Shown piece by piece: positions 32,451 to 40,410 of a DNA stretch of 64,000 bases. Position numbers and translations under genes: made by a program. The stretch lies in assembly GCA_012517405.1 (NCBI GenBank), contig JAAYVB010000017.1, forward strand, positions 1 through 64,000, read 5' to 3'. Numbering within the stretch: the stretch's first letter is position 1; each line of letters opens with the position of its first letter. The notes below the pieces were generated by a model. That model saw only the letters and a program-made list of their open reading frames with translations. It did no database searches and was not told the DNA's origin. The stretch comes from Propionibacterium sp. Its GTDB lineage: Bacteria; Actinomycetota; Actinomycetes; Propionibacteriales; Propionibacteriaceae.

Positions 32451-32894
32451 TCAGTGACCGGTACCCGGCTGGACGATCTCGATCAGCACGCCCTTGCCCG
32501 ACTTCGGGTGCATGAAGTTGATCTTCGAGCCGCCGGTACCGATGCGGGGCTCGTCGTAGAGCAGCCTGACGCCGCGCTCACGCAACGTCGCCGAGACGGC
32601 GTCGATGTCGGCAACGCGCCATGCCATGTGGTGCAGGCCGGGGCGGTTCTTCTCGAGCCACTTGGCCGTGGTGGCGTCCGGACGGGTCGGCTGAATGAGC
32701 TGAACCTGGGTCATGTGCTCGGTCAGCTCAGCAGCGGGAGCGACCATGATCTCGAAGACACCTTGTTCTTCATTGACTTCGCGGTGCAGTTCATGCCAGC
32801 CAAGAACCTCGGTGTAGTACTTGACGGCATCTTCGTTGTCCGGGCCGACGTAGGCGACATGATCGATACAAACGAACAGATCAGAGTTTTCCAT
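32451..32894 (-). CDS. mce: Methylmalonyl-CoA epimerase
   Basis: The enzyme interconverts (2R)- and (2S)-methylmalonyl-CoA, linking the mutase to transcarboxylase or carboxylase in the propionate route. The 147-residue protein is very close to the structurally known Propionibacterium shermanii enzyme, sharing DHVAY, GWHELHRE, LTEHMTQVQ, LHHMAWRV, DAVSATLRERGV and KINFMHPKSGKGVLIE. Metal ligands are H12, Q65, H89 and E139 (two residues lower than the P. shermanii numbering after a small deletion). The ATG has no ribosome-binding site; AAGAAT lies six bases before it. This gene is the best taxonomic marker in the window. Confidence 0.96.
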   Translation of the reverse strand: MENSDLFVCIDHVAYVGPDNEDAVKYYTEVLGWHELHREVNEEQGVFEIMVAPAAELTEHMTQVQLIQPTRPDATTAKWLEKNRPGLHHMAWRVADIDAVSATLRERGVRLLYDEPRIGTGGSKINFMHPKSGKGVLIEIVQPGTGH

Positions 32895-32900
32895 GCGCTG

Positions 32901-32906
32901 ATTCTT
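32901..32906 (-). promoter_or_regulatory. -10-like hexamer directly before mce (leaderless start)
   Basis: AAGAAT ends six bases before the mce ATG (32894) and no Shine-Dalgarno sequence is present. The same hexamer at the same distance precedes the thioredoxin/TPR gene at 34659. Confidence 0.35.
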
Positions 32907-32949
32907 TCATAGTGAGTTGTGGACGATACATCTGGGTTGGGCCTGCCGG

Positions 32950-34584
32950 TCAGCCCTCGAGGGCCTCCGAAACCACCTGTTTGGCGGCATCCTGGATCGC
33001 CGCGAGGTGCTCCGCGCTGCGGAAACTCTCGGCATAGATCTTGTACTTGTCCTCGGTACCCGACGGGCGGGCCGCGAACCAGCCGGAGTCGGTGGTCACC
33101 TTGATGCCGCCGATGGCTGCGTTGTTGCCCGGAGCATGCGAGTAGACGTGGGTGATCGGATCACCGGCCAGTTCCGCGGCCTTGATGTCGTCGGGCGCCA
33201 GCGCCTTGAGACGGGCCTTCTGCTCGCGGTTGGCCTCGGCGTCGATGCGTGCGTAGAAGTACGTGCCGAACTGATCGACGAGCCTGTCGTAGTGCTGCGA
33301 CGGTGTCTTGCCGGTCTTGGCGGTGATCTCGCTGGCCAGCAGATCGAGAATCAGGCCGTCCTTGTCGGTCGTCCACGTCGAGCCGTCGAATTCGAGGAAG
33401 GAGGCTCCCGCGGACTCTTCGCCGCCGAATCCGAGCTCGCCCGAGATCAGGCCGGGAACGAACCACTTGAAGCCGACCGGCACCTCGATCAGTGTGCGTC
33501 CGAGGAGATTGGCGACGTTGTCGATCATCGAGCTGGAGACCAGGGTCTTGCCGATCGCGGTACTCGCGGGCCAGCCCGGGCGGTTGCCGAACAGGTACTG
33601 AATGGCCACCGCCAGGTAGTGGTTCGGGTTCATCAGGCCGGCGTCGGGAGTGACGATGCCGTGCCGGTCGGAGTCCGCATCATTGCCGGTCGAGATGTCA
33701 TAGGCATTGCGGTTGGCCACCAGGGACGCCATCGCGTTCGGCGACGAGCAGTCCATCCGGATCTTGCCGTCGGTGTCGAGTGTCATGAAGTACCAGGTCG
33801 GATCGATGACCTTGTTCACGACGGTCAGGTTGGGCAGCAGGTTCTCCGAGATGTACTCCCAGTACTGCGCCGAGGCGCCGCCCATCGGGTCGGCACCGAT
33901 GCGCAGCCCGGACGTCCTGATCGCCTCCATGTCGACGACCTGGGCCAGTTCGGTGCAGTACGGGGTGCGATAGTCGAAGCGCACGACCTTGCCGGCGGCC
34001 TGGTCGTAGGGCACCCGGGCGATCGTCCGGAAGTCGGCCAGCAGCTCGTTGGCGCGATCGGCGATCCAGCCGGTGGCATCGGTGTCAGCGGGGCCGCCAT
34101 TGGGCGGGTTGTACTTGAAGCCGCCATCGCGCGGGGGATTGTGCGACGGGGTGACGACGATTCCGTCGGCTTGCGGCCCACCGGCGTGCTCACGGTTGTA
34201 CCGGATGATCGCCCGCGACACGGCAGGGGTCGGAGTGTATTCGTCCTCGCGTTCGGCGAGTACCTCGATGCCTTGGGCGACCAGCACCTCGATGGCGGTC
34301 TTCCAGGCCGGCAGCGAAAGCCCGTGGGTGTCCTTGCCGATGAACAGGGGACCCGTGGTGCCCTGACCGGCGCGGTACTCGATGATTGCTTGGGTGATGG
34401 ACGCGATATGCGCTTCGTTGAACGCAGTATCGAGACTTGACCCGCGATGTCCGGAGGTTCCGAAGGAGACCATCTGGTCGGGGTTGGTGGGATCAGGCAC
34501 TTTGTCGTAATAGGCGCCGAGAACTTCATCGATATTGATCAAGTCCGAGGGGTCGGCCAGTTGGCCTGCACGTGGATGAGCCAT
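32950..34584 (-). CDS. pgm: Phosphoglucomutase, alpha-D-glucose-specific
   Basis: Pgm interconverts glucose-1-phosphate and glucose-6-phosphate and so joins glycolysis to the alpha-glucan enzymes encoded next to it. The 544-residue protein has the phosphoserine in TPSHNPP (S147), FGTSGHRG at 41-48 (substrate loop), a metal-binding DADSDRHG, the sugar-specificity EESAGASF loop and the phosphate-binding RPSGTEDKYKIYAESF near the end. It follows the E. coli Pgm type in length. The ATG lacks a ribosome-binding site, with CAAGAT six bases before it. Confidence 0.95.
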   Translation of the reverse strand: MAHPRAGQLADPSDLINIDEVLGAYYDKVPDPTNPDQMVSFGTSGHRGSSLDTAFNEAHIASITQAIIEYRAGQGTTGPLFIGKDTHGLSLPAWKTAIEVLVAQGIEVLAEREDEYTPTPAVSRAIIRYNREHAGGPQADGIVVTPSHNPPRDGGFKYNPPNGGPADTDATGWIADRANELLADFRTIARVPYDQAAGKVVRFDYRTPYCTELAQVVDMEAIRTSGLRIGADPMGGASAQYWEYISENLLPNLTVVNKVIDPTWYFMTLDTDGKIRMDCSSPNAMASLVANRNAYDISTGNDADSDRHGIVTPDAGLMNPNHYLAVAIQYLFGNRPGWPASTAIGKTLVSSSMIDNVANLLGRTLIEVPVGFKWFVPGLISGELGFGGEESAGASFLEFDGSTWTTDKDGLILDLLASEITAKTGKTPSQHYDRLVDQFGTYFYARIDAEANREQKARLKALAPDDIKAAELAGDPITHVYSHAPGNNAAIGGIKVTTDSGWFAARPSGTEDKYKIYAESFRSAEHLAAIQDAAKQVVSEALEG

Positions 34585-34590
34585 GAGACT

Positions 34591-34596
34591 ATCTTG
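34591..34596 (-). promoter_or_regulatory. -10-like hexamer directly before pgm (leaderless start)
   Basis: CAAGAT lies six bases before the pgm ATG in the 74-base gap to the divergent thioredoxin/TPR gene; no Shine-Dalgarno sequence is seen. Confidence 0.3.
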
Positions 34597-34646
34597 CCGC
34601 CTCGGCGCAGGTTTCGTAGCGGTTCGTGGGCACTGTTCGACGGTGG

Positions 34647-34652
34647 AAGAAT
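34647..34652 (+). promoter_or_regulatory. -10-like hexamer directly before the thioredoxin/TPR gene (leaderless start)
   Basis: AAGAAT lies six bases before the ATG at 34659; no Shine-Dalgarno sequence is seen. Confidence 0.35.
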
Positions 34653-34658
34653 AGGCCC

Positions 34659-35573
34659 ATGAACGCTGATCAGAGTTTTTCGCGTCCCGGAGCCATTGAC
34701 CTGTCCTCCCTGACTGCCTCCGCGGCCACTCAGCCGCCCGCCAGTGCCGGCGGAAGCTACGTGCTCGAGGTGACCGAGGCGGTCTTCGAACAGGTGGCGC
34801 AGCAGTCGATGCAGTACCCGGTGATCCTGGTCTTCGTCTCGGGCGGCGACCGGTCCAGTCAGCAAGTAGCCACAGATCTTGCCGAGCTCGTCAATGGTCT
34901 TGGCGGACGCATGGTGCTGGGCGTGGTCGACGTTGCCGCCCAGGCGCGCATCGCGCAGGCCCTTGGTGTGCAGGCCGTGCCGACAGCGGTCGCGCTGATC
35001 GGTGGCCAGCTGGCCCCGCTGTTCCAGGGCACCCGCGACAAGGCCGACATCAAGGCGTTGCTCGACCAGGTCGCCCAGATCGCCGTCGCCAACGGACTCA
35101 CCGGACGTGCTCAGCCGCAGGCGGCCGCCCCCGCACCCGAACAGACCAATGGTGAGCCGGCCGTCGACCCGCGCTTCGCGGCCGCCGACGAGGCCCTGCA
35201 GGCCGGTGATTTCGCGAAGGCCGTCCAGGAGTTCGACAAGCTGCTGAAGGCCAATCCCCGCGACAGTGAGGCACAGGCCGGACGCGCCCAGGCGTCGTTG
35301 TTACTGCGCACTGCCGAAGTGGACCCGGCTGCCATCGCGAAGGCGGACGCGGCTCCTGACGATATCGACCTGCAACTGGCCGCCGCCGATCTGGAGCTGG
35401 TCACCGGCCATGCCGAGCAGGCGTTCACGCGGCTGGTGAATCTGGTGCGCCGCACCTCGGGCGACGAGCGCGAGCAGGTACGCGTCCGTTTGGTGGAGCT
35501 GTTCGAGACCGCCGATCCGGCCGATCCAGCCGTTACGAAGGCCCGCCGGGCGCTGTCGATGGCGCTCTTCTGA
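34659..35573 (+). CDS. Thioredoxin-fold/TPR protein (CnoX/YbbN-like) lacking the CxxC motif
   Basis: A 304-residue protein with a thioredoxin fold (about 35-145; YPVILVFVSGGDRSSQQVATDL, then QAVPTAVALIGGQLAPLFQG with the cis-proline) and a C-terminal tetratricopeptide-like helical region (about 170-300; AADEALQAGDFAKAVQEFDKLLKANP). In YbbN/CnoX the same layout binds clients and hands them to GroEL or DnaK. The usual active-site cysteines are absent; GGDRSS is at that place, so the protein should be a redox-inactive holdase. It is divergent from pgm and ends six bases before the convergent NUDIX gene. Confidence 0.85.
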   Translation: MNADQSFSRPGAIDLSSLTASAATQPPASAGGSYVLEVTEAVFEQVAQQSMQYPVILVFVSGGDRSSQQVATDLAELVNGLGGRMVLGVVDVAAQARIAQALGVQAVPTAVALIGGQLAPLFQGTRDKADIKALLDQVAQIAVANGLTGRAQPQAAAPAPEQTNGEPAVDPRFAAADEALQAGDFAKAVQEFDKLLKANPRDSEAQAGRAQASLLLRTAEVDPAAIAKADAAPDDIDLQLAAADLELVTGHAEQAFTRLVNLVRRTSGDEREQVRVRLVELFETADPADPAVTKARRALSMALF

Positions 35574-35579
35574 TCCCTG

Positions 35580-36359
35580 CTAGTCGAGTTCCCGGCCGTC
35601 CTCGGTGTAGATAGTTGTCGGCCCGGCCAGCAGCCGGTGCAGCCGCCGGGCCGACAACGAATAGATGTGTGCGTCCATCTCGTCCTCGAAGACCCAACGA
35701 AAGGCGCGGATCTCGGTCTCGGGCAGCTGCATCCGGGCGATGGTCGCCTGGTCCAGCACTCCGCCGTCGAAGATGAACTCGACGGCGTCGTCCCAGCCGA
35801 GATAGGGCGGCATCCAGTCGACGACCAGGGGCTGGTTGAGCCGCACATGAATCCCGAGCTCTTCGAGCACCTCGCGTTCGGCACCCACCCGGGGTGGTTC
35901 ATTCGGCTCCACGACGCCGCCGGGCAGCTCCCAATCGTCCTTGTAGGTGGTTTCGACCAGCAGGATGCGCCCGGCCTCATCGCGGAACAGCACATGCCCG
36001 ATGATGCGGTGAGTGGGCAGCACCGTGTTCATCACGCCGCTGAAGCCGTCCGGCCCGTAGACCTGATCGATGGCCAGCCTGGCGTAGACCAGCACATCGC
36101 GCCAGCTACCATCGGGCCCGCGCACCGCCTTGCGACGGCGTCCCTCGCGACGAAAACGCGCACGATACAGCGCGCGCATGGCCATCTGATCATCGGCCGG
36201 TATCTGCACTTCCAGGCGGTCGACCCCGCGTCCGATCAATGCGTCGTCGGCGGCCAGGCTGACCCCGCGATCCAAGGTCGCCTGATCAGTCTGGCCCGCC
36301 CACTCGAGGATGCCGATGCCGTCGTTGACGGTCAGCTTGATCTCGAACGCGTCATCCAA
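35580..36359 (-). CDS. NUDIX hydrolase with N-terminal acetyltransferase-like segment
   Basis: A 259-residue protein. Residues 118-235 form a NUDIX domain with a complete box: G148, E154, R162-E163, E166-E167 and G169 (GVVEPNEPPRVGAEREVLEELGI). Family members hydrolyse nucleoside diphosphates linked to another moiety; the substrate is unknown. Residues 1-100 (DRGVDRLEVQIPADDQMAMRALYRARFRREG... DVLVYARL) resemble the second half of a GNAT acetyltransferase, lacking the full acetyl-CoA loop. The best in-frame start is a TTG at 36359, 11 bases after the glgB stop, with GAGG upstream, so it is likely the last gene of the glgE-glgB operon. Confidence 0.78.
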   Translation of the reverse strand: MDDAFEIKLTVNDGIGILEWAGQTDQATLDRGVSLAADDALIGRGVDRLEVQIPADDQMAMRALYRARFRREGRRRKAVRGPDGSWRDVLVYARLAIDQVYGPDGFSGVMNTVLPTHRIIGHVLFRDEAGRILLVETTYKDDWELPGGVVEPNEPPRVGAEREVLEELGIHVRLNQPLVVDWMPPYLGWDDAVEFIFDGGVLDQATIARMQLPETEIRAFRWVFEDEMDAHIYSLSARRLHRLLAGPTTIYTEDGRELD

Positions 36360-36370
36360 CGGGTCAGGCC

Positions 36371-38272
36371 TCAGCCTTCATAGCGCAGCCACACGCCGCC
36401 CATCGGTGGCACCGACACCGTCGCGCTCGCCCAAGCGTCCGGATCGTCGGTCTCCGACGGCACAGCGATGACCGGCTCGACGTTCTCGTAGAGGCCGGTG
36501 CCATCAAACTCGACGGCATCGGTGCTGAGGATCTGGCGCCAGGCACCTGCCTTCGGCAAGAAGACCGAGTACTCCGGGTAGGGCTCCGACGAGAAGTTCG
36601 CGAGGCAGGCGATGATCTCGCCGTCACGGTCCAGCCGCACATAGCTGTAGGTGTTGTGAGCGGCATCGTTGGCGTTCATCCAGCGGAAGCCTTCGGGCTC
36701 GCAATCCAACTGGTGCAAGGCCGGATGAATCGCCTGCAGCTCGTTCATGGTCCGGATGAGCTGACGCACGCCGTTGTGACCCGGCAGCGAGTCGACCCAC
36801 CACTCCAGGCCCTCCTGCTCGTTCCATTCCGCCCGTTCGGCGAACTCCTGACCCATGAACAGCAGCTGCTTGCCGGGGAAGCTCCACATGAACGAGTAGA
36901 AGGTGCGCAGCGTGGCGAACTTGCGCCAGTCGTCCTGCGGGATCTTGTTGAGCATCGATCCCTTGCCGTGCACGACCTCGTCATGGCTGATCGGCAGGAT
37001 GAAGTTCTCGGAGTAGGCGTAGACCATTGCGAACGTCATGTCATTGTGGTGGTACTGCCGGTAGATCGGATCGAGGCTCAGATAGCGCAGCGAGTCGTTC
37101 ATCCAGCCCATGTTCCACTTGAAACCGAAGCCCAGACCGCCCCAGTTCGTGGGTTTGGTGACCCCACCGAAGCTCGTCGATTCCTCGGCGATCATGACCA
37201 CACCGGGGGTGCGCGCGTACAGATGCTTGTTCACATAGCGCAGCAGGTCGATCGCGTCGAGATTCTCGCGGCCGCCGTACTTGTTGGGCACCCACTCGCC
37301 CTCCGCACGCGAGTAGTCGAGGTAGAGCATGGACGCCACCGCGTCCACCCGCAGCGCATCCGCGTGGAACTGCTGCACCCAGTACAAGGCGTTGGAGACC
37401 AGGAAACACTTGACCTCGTTGCGCCCGAAATTGAAGACGTAGGTTCCCCAGTCGGGCTGCTCGCCCTGACGCGGGTCGGCATGCTCGTAGAGTGCGGTGC
37501 CGTCGAAGCGGCCGAGGGCCCAGTCGTCCTTGGGGAAGTGACCGGGCACCCAGTCGAGGATGACCCCGATGCCCTCGGCGTGCAGCGCCTCCACTAGGAC
37601 GCGGAAGTCGTCCGGGGTGCCCAGCCGGGCATCAGGCGCGAAGTAGCCGGTGACCTGGTAGCCCCAGCTGCCGGTGAACGGATGCGACATCACGGGCATG
37701 AACTCGACGTGGGTGTAACCCTGCCACTTGACGTAGGCGGGCAGCTGCTCGGCGAGCTCGAGATAGGTCAGGCCCTTGCGCCAGCTACCCAGATGCAACT
37801 CGTAGATGCTCATCTGGGATTCATAGACGTTGGTCTGCGAGCGCTTGTCGAGCCATTCCTGCTCGCTGGCGCCCCACTCGTAGTCGGACTCCCAGACGAT
37901 GGATGCATTGCCCGGAGGAGTGTCGGCGAAGCGGGCGTAGGGGTCCACCTTCTCCTGCCAGGAACCGTCGCCGTGCTGGATCTTGTACTTGTACTGCGTT
38001 CCGACTCCGACGCCTTCCTTCCAGGTCGCCCAGACCCCGGTGCCGGGGACGAACTCCATGTCGTCGCCCTGCCACCAGTTGAAGTCGCCCATCACCTGGA
38101 CGCGCCGGGCGTTGGGCGCCCAGACGGCGAAGCGGGTGCCCGTAAGGTCGCCGCGCTCGTCATCGTGCACTGTGACCACATGGCTGCCGAGTCTGCGCCA
38201 GGCTTCGGTGTCGCCACCGCTGTGAAAACCTTCGAGATCCCAACCGGTCAGATTGCCGAACTTGTCGTGCAT
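36371..38272 (-). CDS. glgB: 1,4-alpha-glucan branching enzyme
   Basis: GlgB cuts alpha-1,4 chains and re-attaches them as alpha-1,6 branches. The 633-residue protein has one carbohydrate-binding module (about 40-130, with FAVWAPNARRVQVMGDFN) and the GH13 barrel with the HVEFMPV, ALRVDAVASMLYLDY (nucleophile Asp), MIAEESTSF (acid Glu) and ISHDEVVHGKGSM motifs. It lacks the extra N-terminal module of the 728-residue E. coli enzyme. AGGAAG precedes the ATG. It lies 12 bases downstream of glgE, whose linear glucan product it would branch. Confidence 0.95.
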   Translation of the reverse strand: MHDKFGNLTGWDLEGFHSGGDTEAWRRLGSHVVTVHDDERGDLTGTRFAVWAPNARRVQVMGDFNWWQGDDMEFVPGTGVWATWKEGVGVGTQYKYKIQHGDGSWQEKVDPYARFADTPPGNASIVWESDYEWGASEQEWLDKRSQTNVYESQMSIYELHLGSWRKGLTYLELAEQLPAYVKWQGYTHVEFMPVMSHPFTGSWGYQVTGYFAPDARLGTPDDFRVLVEALHAEGIGVILDWVPGHFPKDDWALGRFDGTALYEHADPRQGEQPDWGTYVFNFGRNEVKCFLVSNALYWVQQFHADALRVDAVASMLYLDYSRAEGEWVPNKYGGRENLDAIDLLRYVNKHLYARTPGVVMIAEESTSFGGVTKPTNWGGLGFGFKWNMGWMNDSLRYLSLDPIYRQYHHNDMTFAMVYAYSENFILPISHDEVVHGKGSMLNKIPQDDWRKFATLRTFYSFMWSFPGKQLLFMGQEFAERAEWNEQEGLEWWVDSLPGHNGVRQLIRTMNELQAIHPALHQLDCEPEGFRWMNANDAAHNTYSYVRLDRDGEIIACLANFSSEPYPEYSVFLPKAGAWRQILSTDAVEFDGTGLYENVEPVIAVPSETDDPDAWASATVSVPPMGGVWLRYEG

Positions 38273-38284
38273 GTCTTCCTGCTT

Positions 38285-40294
38285 TCAGTGATGCGCGCGG
38301 ACGGTGAGAATGTGGGCCGGACGGGCGGGGTCCAGGAGAACGAAGTTGCGGGTTCCCCAGACGAAGTCTGCTCCGGTCAGTTCGTCATGGACATCGAAGG
38401 TCTCGGCTGCGATGCCGAGGTCCTTGAGGTCCACAGTTACTTCGCCGCTCACCGTCTCATGAGGGTTAAGGCTGCAAACTACGATAACGGTGTCGTCACC
38501 GTCATTCTTTGCAAAGGCGAAGATCTCGTCTGAAGTCGTCTTGAGCACGGTAGTGCGGCGGAGTTGCTGCAGCGCCGGGTGCTCACGACGGATTTCGTTC
38601 AGCCGGCGCATCAATTCATTGAGGTTCGGCTTGGCATTGAAATCGCGCGGGCGATACTCGTACTTCTCGGAGTTCAGGTACTCTTCCCCGCCGGGCTTCA
38701 GGGGCTCGAATTCGAACTGCTCGAAGCCCTGGTAGATGCCCCACAGCGGACTCATCATGGACGCCAGGATCATTCGGATCGCAAAGGCGGCGGGCGCGCC
38801 CGAACGCACCGACAGCGGGTTGATGTCGGGGGTGTTGACGAAGAAGTTCGGACGCATGAAGTCGGCGGTCTCGGTAGCCAGTTCCATCAGATAGGCGCCG
38901 AGGTCCTGCTTCGTGAAGCGCCAGGTGAAGTATGTGTAGCTCATGTGGAAGCCGGCTTTGCCCAGGGTCTGCATGACCTCGGGGCGACTGAACGCCTCGG
39001 CGAGGAAGATCACCTCAGGATGCGTCTGGTGCACCTGCGTGGTCAGCCAGTCCCAGAATTCCAGTGGTTTGGTGTGCGGGTTGTCCACACGGAAGATCGT
39101 CACTCCGTGATCGACCCAGTACTCGATCAGTCGCAGCGCCTCGTGGTACATGCCATCGGGGTCGTTGTCGAAGTTGATGGGATAAATGTCCTGGTACTTC
39201 TTCGGCGGGTTCTCGGCGTAGGCGATCGTGCCGTCCAGTCGCGTGGTGAACCATTCCGGATGCTCGGTGACCCAGGGATGGTCGGGGGAGGCCTGCAGCG
39301 CGAAGTCGAGAGCTACCTCCAGCCCGAGGGAATGGGCCTTCGCCACGAATGCGTCGAAGTCCTCGATGGTGCCCAGGTCCGGATGGATCGCGTCATGGCC
39401 GCCTTCCGGACCGCCGACCGCCCAGGGGGATCCCGGATCATCCGGACCCGCCACCAGGGAGTTGTTGGGGCCCTTGCGGAACTGACGGCCGACCGGATGG
39501 ATCGGGGGGACATAGGCCACGTCGAAGCCCATCTCGGCGATGTGCTCGAGCATCGGGTAGCAGTCGTTGAACGTGCCGGATCGCCATTGCCCGGTCTGCG
39601 GATCGCGGGTCGCACCCTGGGAACGCGGGAAGAACTCGTACCAACTGGCGTACAAGGCCCGTTTGCGGTCGACCTGGATGGGGTAGTCGACCGTCGGGGT
39701 CGTCAGCCGGCGACGGCCGAAGCGCGTCATGGCAGCGTCCAGATCGGTGGCCATCGCGACCCGGTGCAACTCGGCGAACGGCCTGCTCGGCTTGAGGCCG
39801 GCATCGGCAGCCTCGATGACGACGGCCTCGGCGTCGGCGCCTGCCGACCGCGCGCGGCTGAGCGCGTCCACGAACAGATCGTGACCTTCGGCACAGACCA
39901 GTTCGAGATCCATGCCGGCGGCGAGCTTGATGTCTGCGTTGTGATGCCAGGTGTGCCAGTCGTCGGCCCAGGCCTCGATGCGGAAGGTCCAGTCCCCGGT
40001 GGTATCCAGACGCACCCAGGCCTGCCAGATGTCCAGGCCCTCCGGCCAGATCTGAACCATGTCGACGTGCGATTGCTGACCGTCGGGGGCCGTCAGCACC
40101 ACGGTGGCGCCGACCTTGTCATGGCCCTCGCGATAGATGCGTGCGGAAATCGGGAACTGTTCGCCTTCGACCGCCTTGGCCGGGTAGGCGCCGTGTTCGA
40201 TGACCGGGGCTACCTTCCCGATCGGTAAACGCCCGAACTTGAATTGGTCAAATCGGGTCGTGGGCGAGGGGCATACGTTGTCGAGGTCACTCAC
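38285..40294 (-). CDS. glgE: Alpha-1,4-glucan:maltose-1-phosphate maltosyltransferase
   Basis: GlgE adds maltose from maltose-1-phosphate to alpha-1,4-glucan chains, a glycogen route known mainly in Actinobacteria. The 669-residue protein has the N-terminal domain (PISARIYREGHDKVGATVVLTAPDG), the GH13_3 barrel with YVPPIHPVGRQFRKGPNN, IFRVDNPHTKP (nucleophile Asp) and VIFLAEAFSRP (acid Glu), and a C-terminal beta domain. The GTG at 40294 is chosen; it has TAGCGT seven bases upstream and no ribosome-binding site, and the longer frame runs toward the divergent glgP. The maltokinase and trehalose synthase that supply maltose-1-phosphate are not in the window. Confidence 0.95.
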   Translation of the reverse strand: MSDLDNVCPSPTTRFDQFKFGRLPIGKVAPVIEHGAYPAKAVEGEQFPISARIYREGHDKVGATVVLTAPDGQQSHVDMVQIWPEGLDIWQAWVRLDTTGDWTFRIEAWADDWHTWHHNADIKLAAGMDLELVCAEGHDLFVDALSRARSAGADAEAVVIEAADAGLKPSRPFAELHRVAMATDLDAAMTRFGRRRLTTPTVDYPIQVDRKRALYASWYEFFPRSQGATRDPQTGQWRSGTFNDCYPMLEHIAEMGFDVAYVPPIHPVGRQFRKGPNNSLVAGPDDPGSPWAVGGPEGGHDAIHPDLGTIEDFDAFVAKAHSLGLEVALDFALQASPDHPWVTEHPEWFTTRLDGTIAYAENPPKKYQDIYPINFDNDPDGMYHEALRLIEYWVDHGVTIFRVDNPHTKPLEFWDWLTTQVHQTHPEVIFLAEAFSRPEVMQTLGKAGFHMSYTYFTWRFTKQDLGAYLMELATETADFMRPNFFVNTPDINPLSVRSGAPAAFAIRMILASMMSPLWGIYQGFEQFEFEPLKPGGEEYLNSEKYEYRPRDFNAKPNLNELMRRLNEIRREHPALQQLRRTTVLKTTSDEIFAFAKNDGDDTVIVVCSLNPHETVSGEVTVDLKDLGIAAETFDVHDELTGADFVWGTRNFVLLDPARPAHILTVRAHH

Positions 40295-40301
40295 GTGTGC
40301 A

Positions 40302-40307
40302 ACGCTA
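40302..40307 (-). promoter_or_regulatory. -10-like hexamer directly before glgE (leaderless start)
   Basis: TAGCGT on the minus strand ends seven bases before the glgE GTG. It lies inside a 7-base inverted repeat CGCTAGC (40303-40309) / GCTAGCG (40323-40329), a possible operator. Confidence 0.42.
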
Positions 40308-40398
40308 GCGGTCCGTCGCCTGGCTAGCGAGTAGATGGGGCAAGACCAGCAGTTTTTATTGAATCTGGGACGTCTCGGCATGCCACAGATGACTCCAC

Positions 40399-40404
40399 TA
40401 GCCT
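40399..40404 (+). promoter_or_regulatory. -10-like hexamer directly before glgP (leaderless start)
   Basis: TAGCCT ends six bases before the glgP GTG at 40411. TCGGCA (40375-40380), 18 bases before it, is a fair -35. No Shine-Dalgarno sequence. Confidence 0.45.
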
Positions 40405-40410
40405 GAGCTT

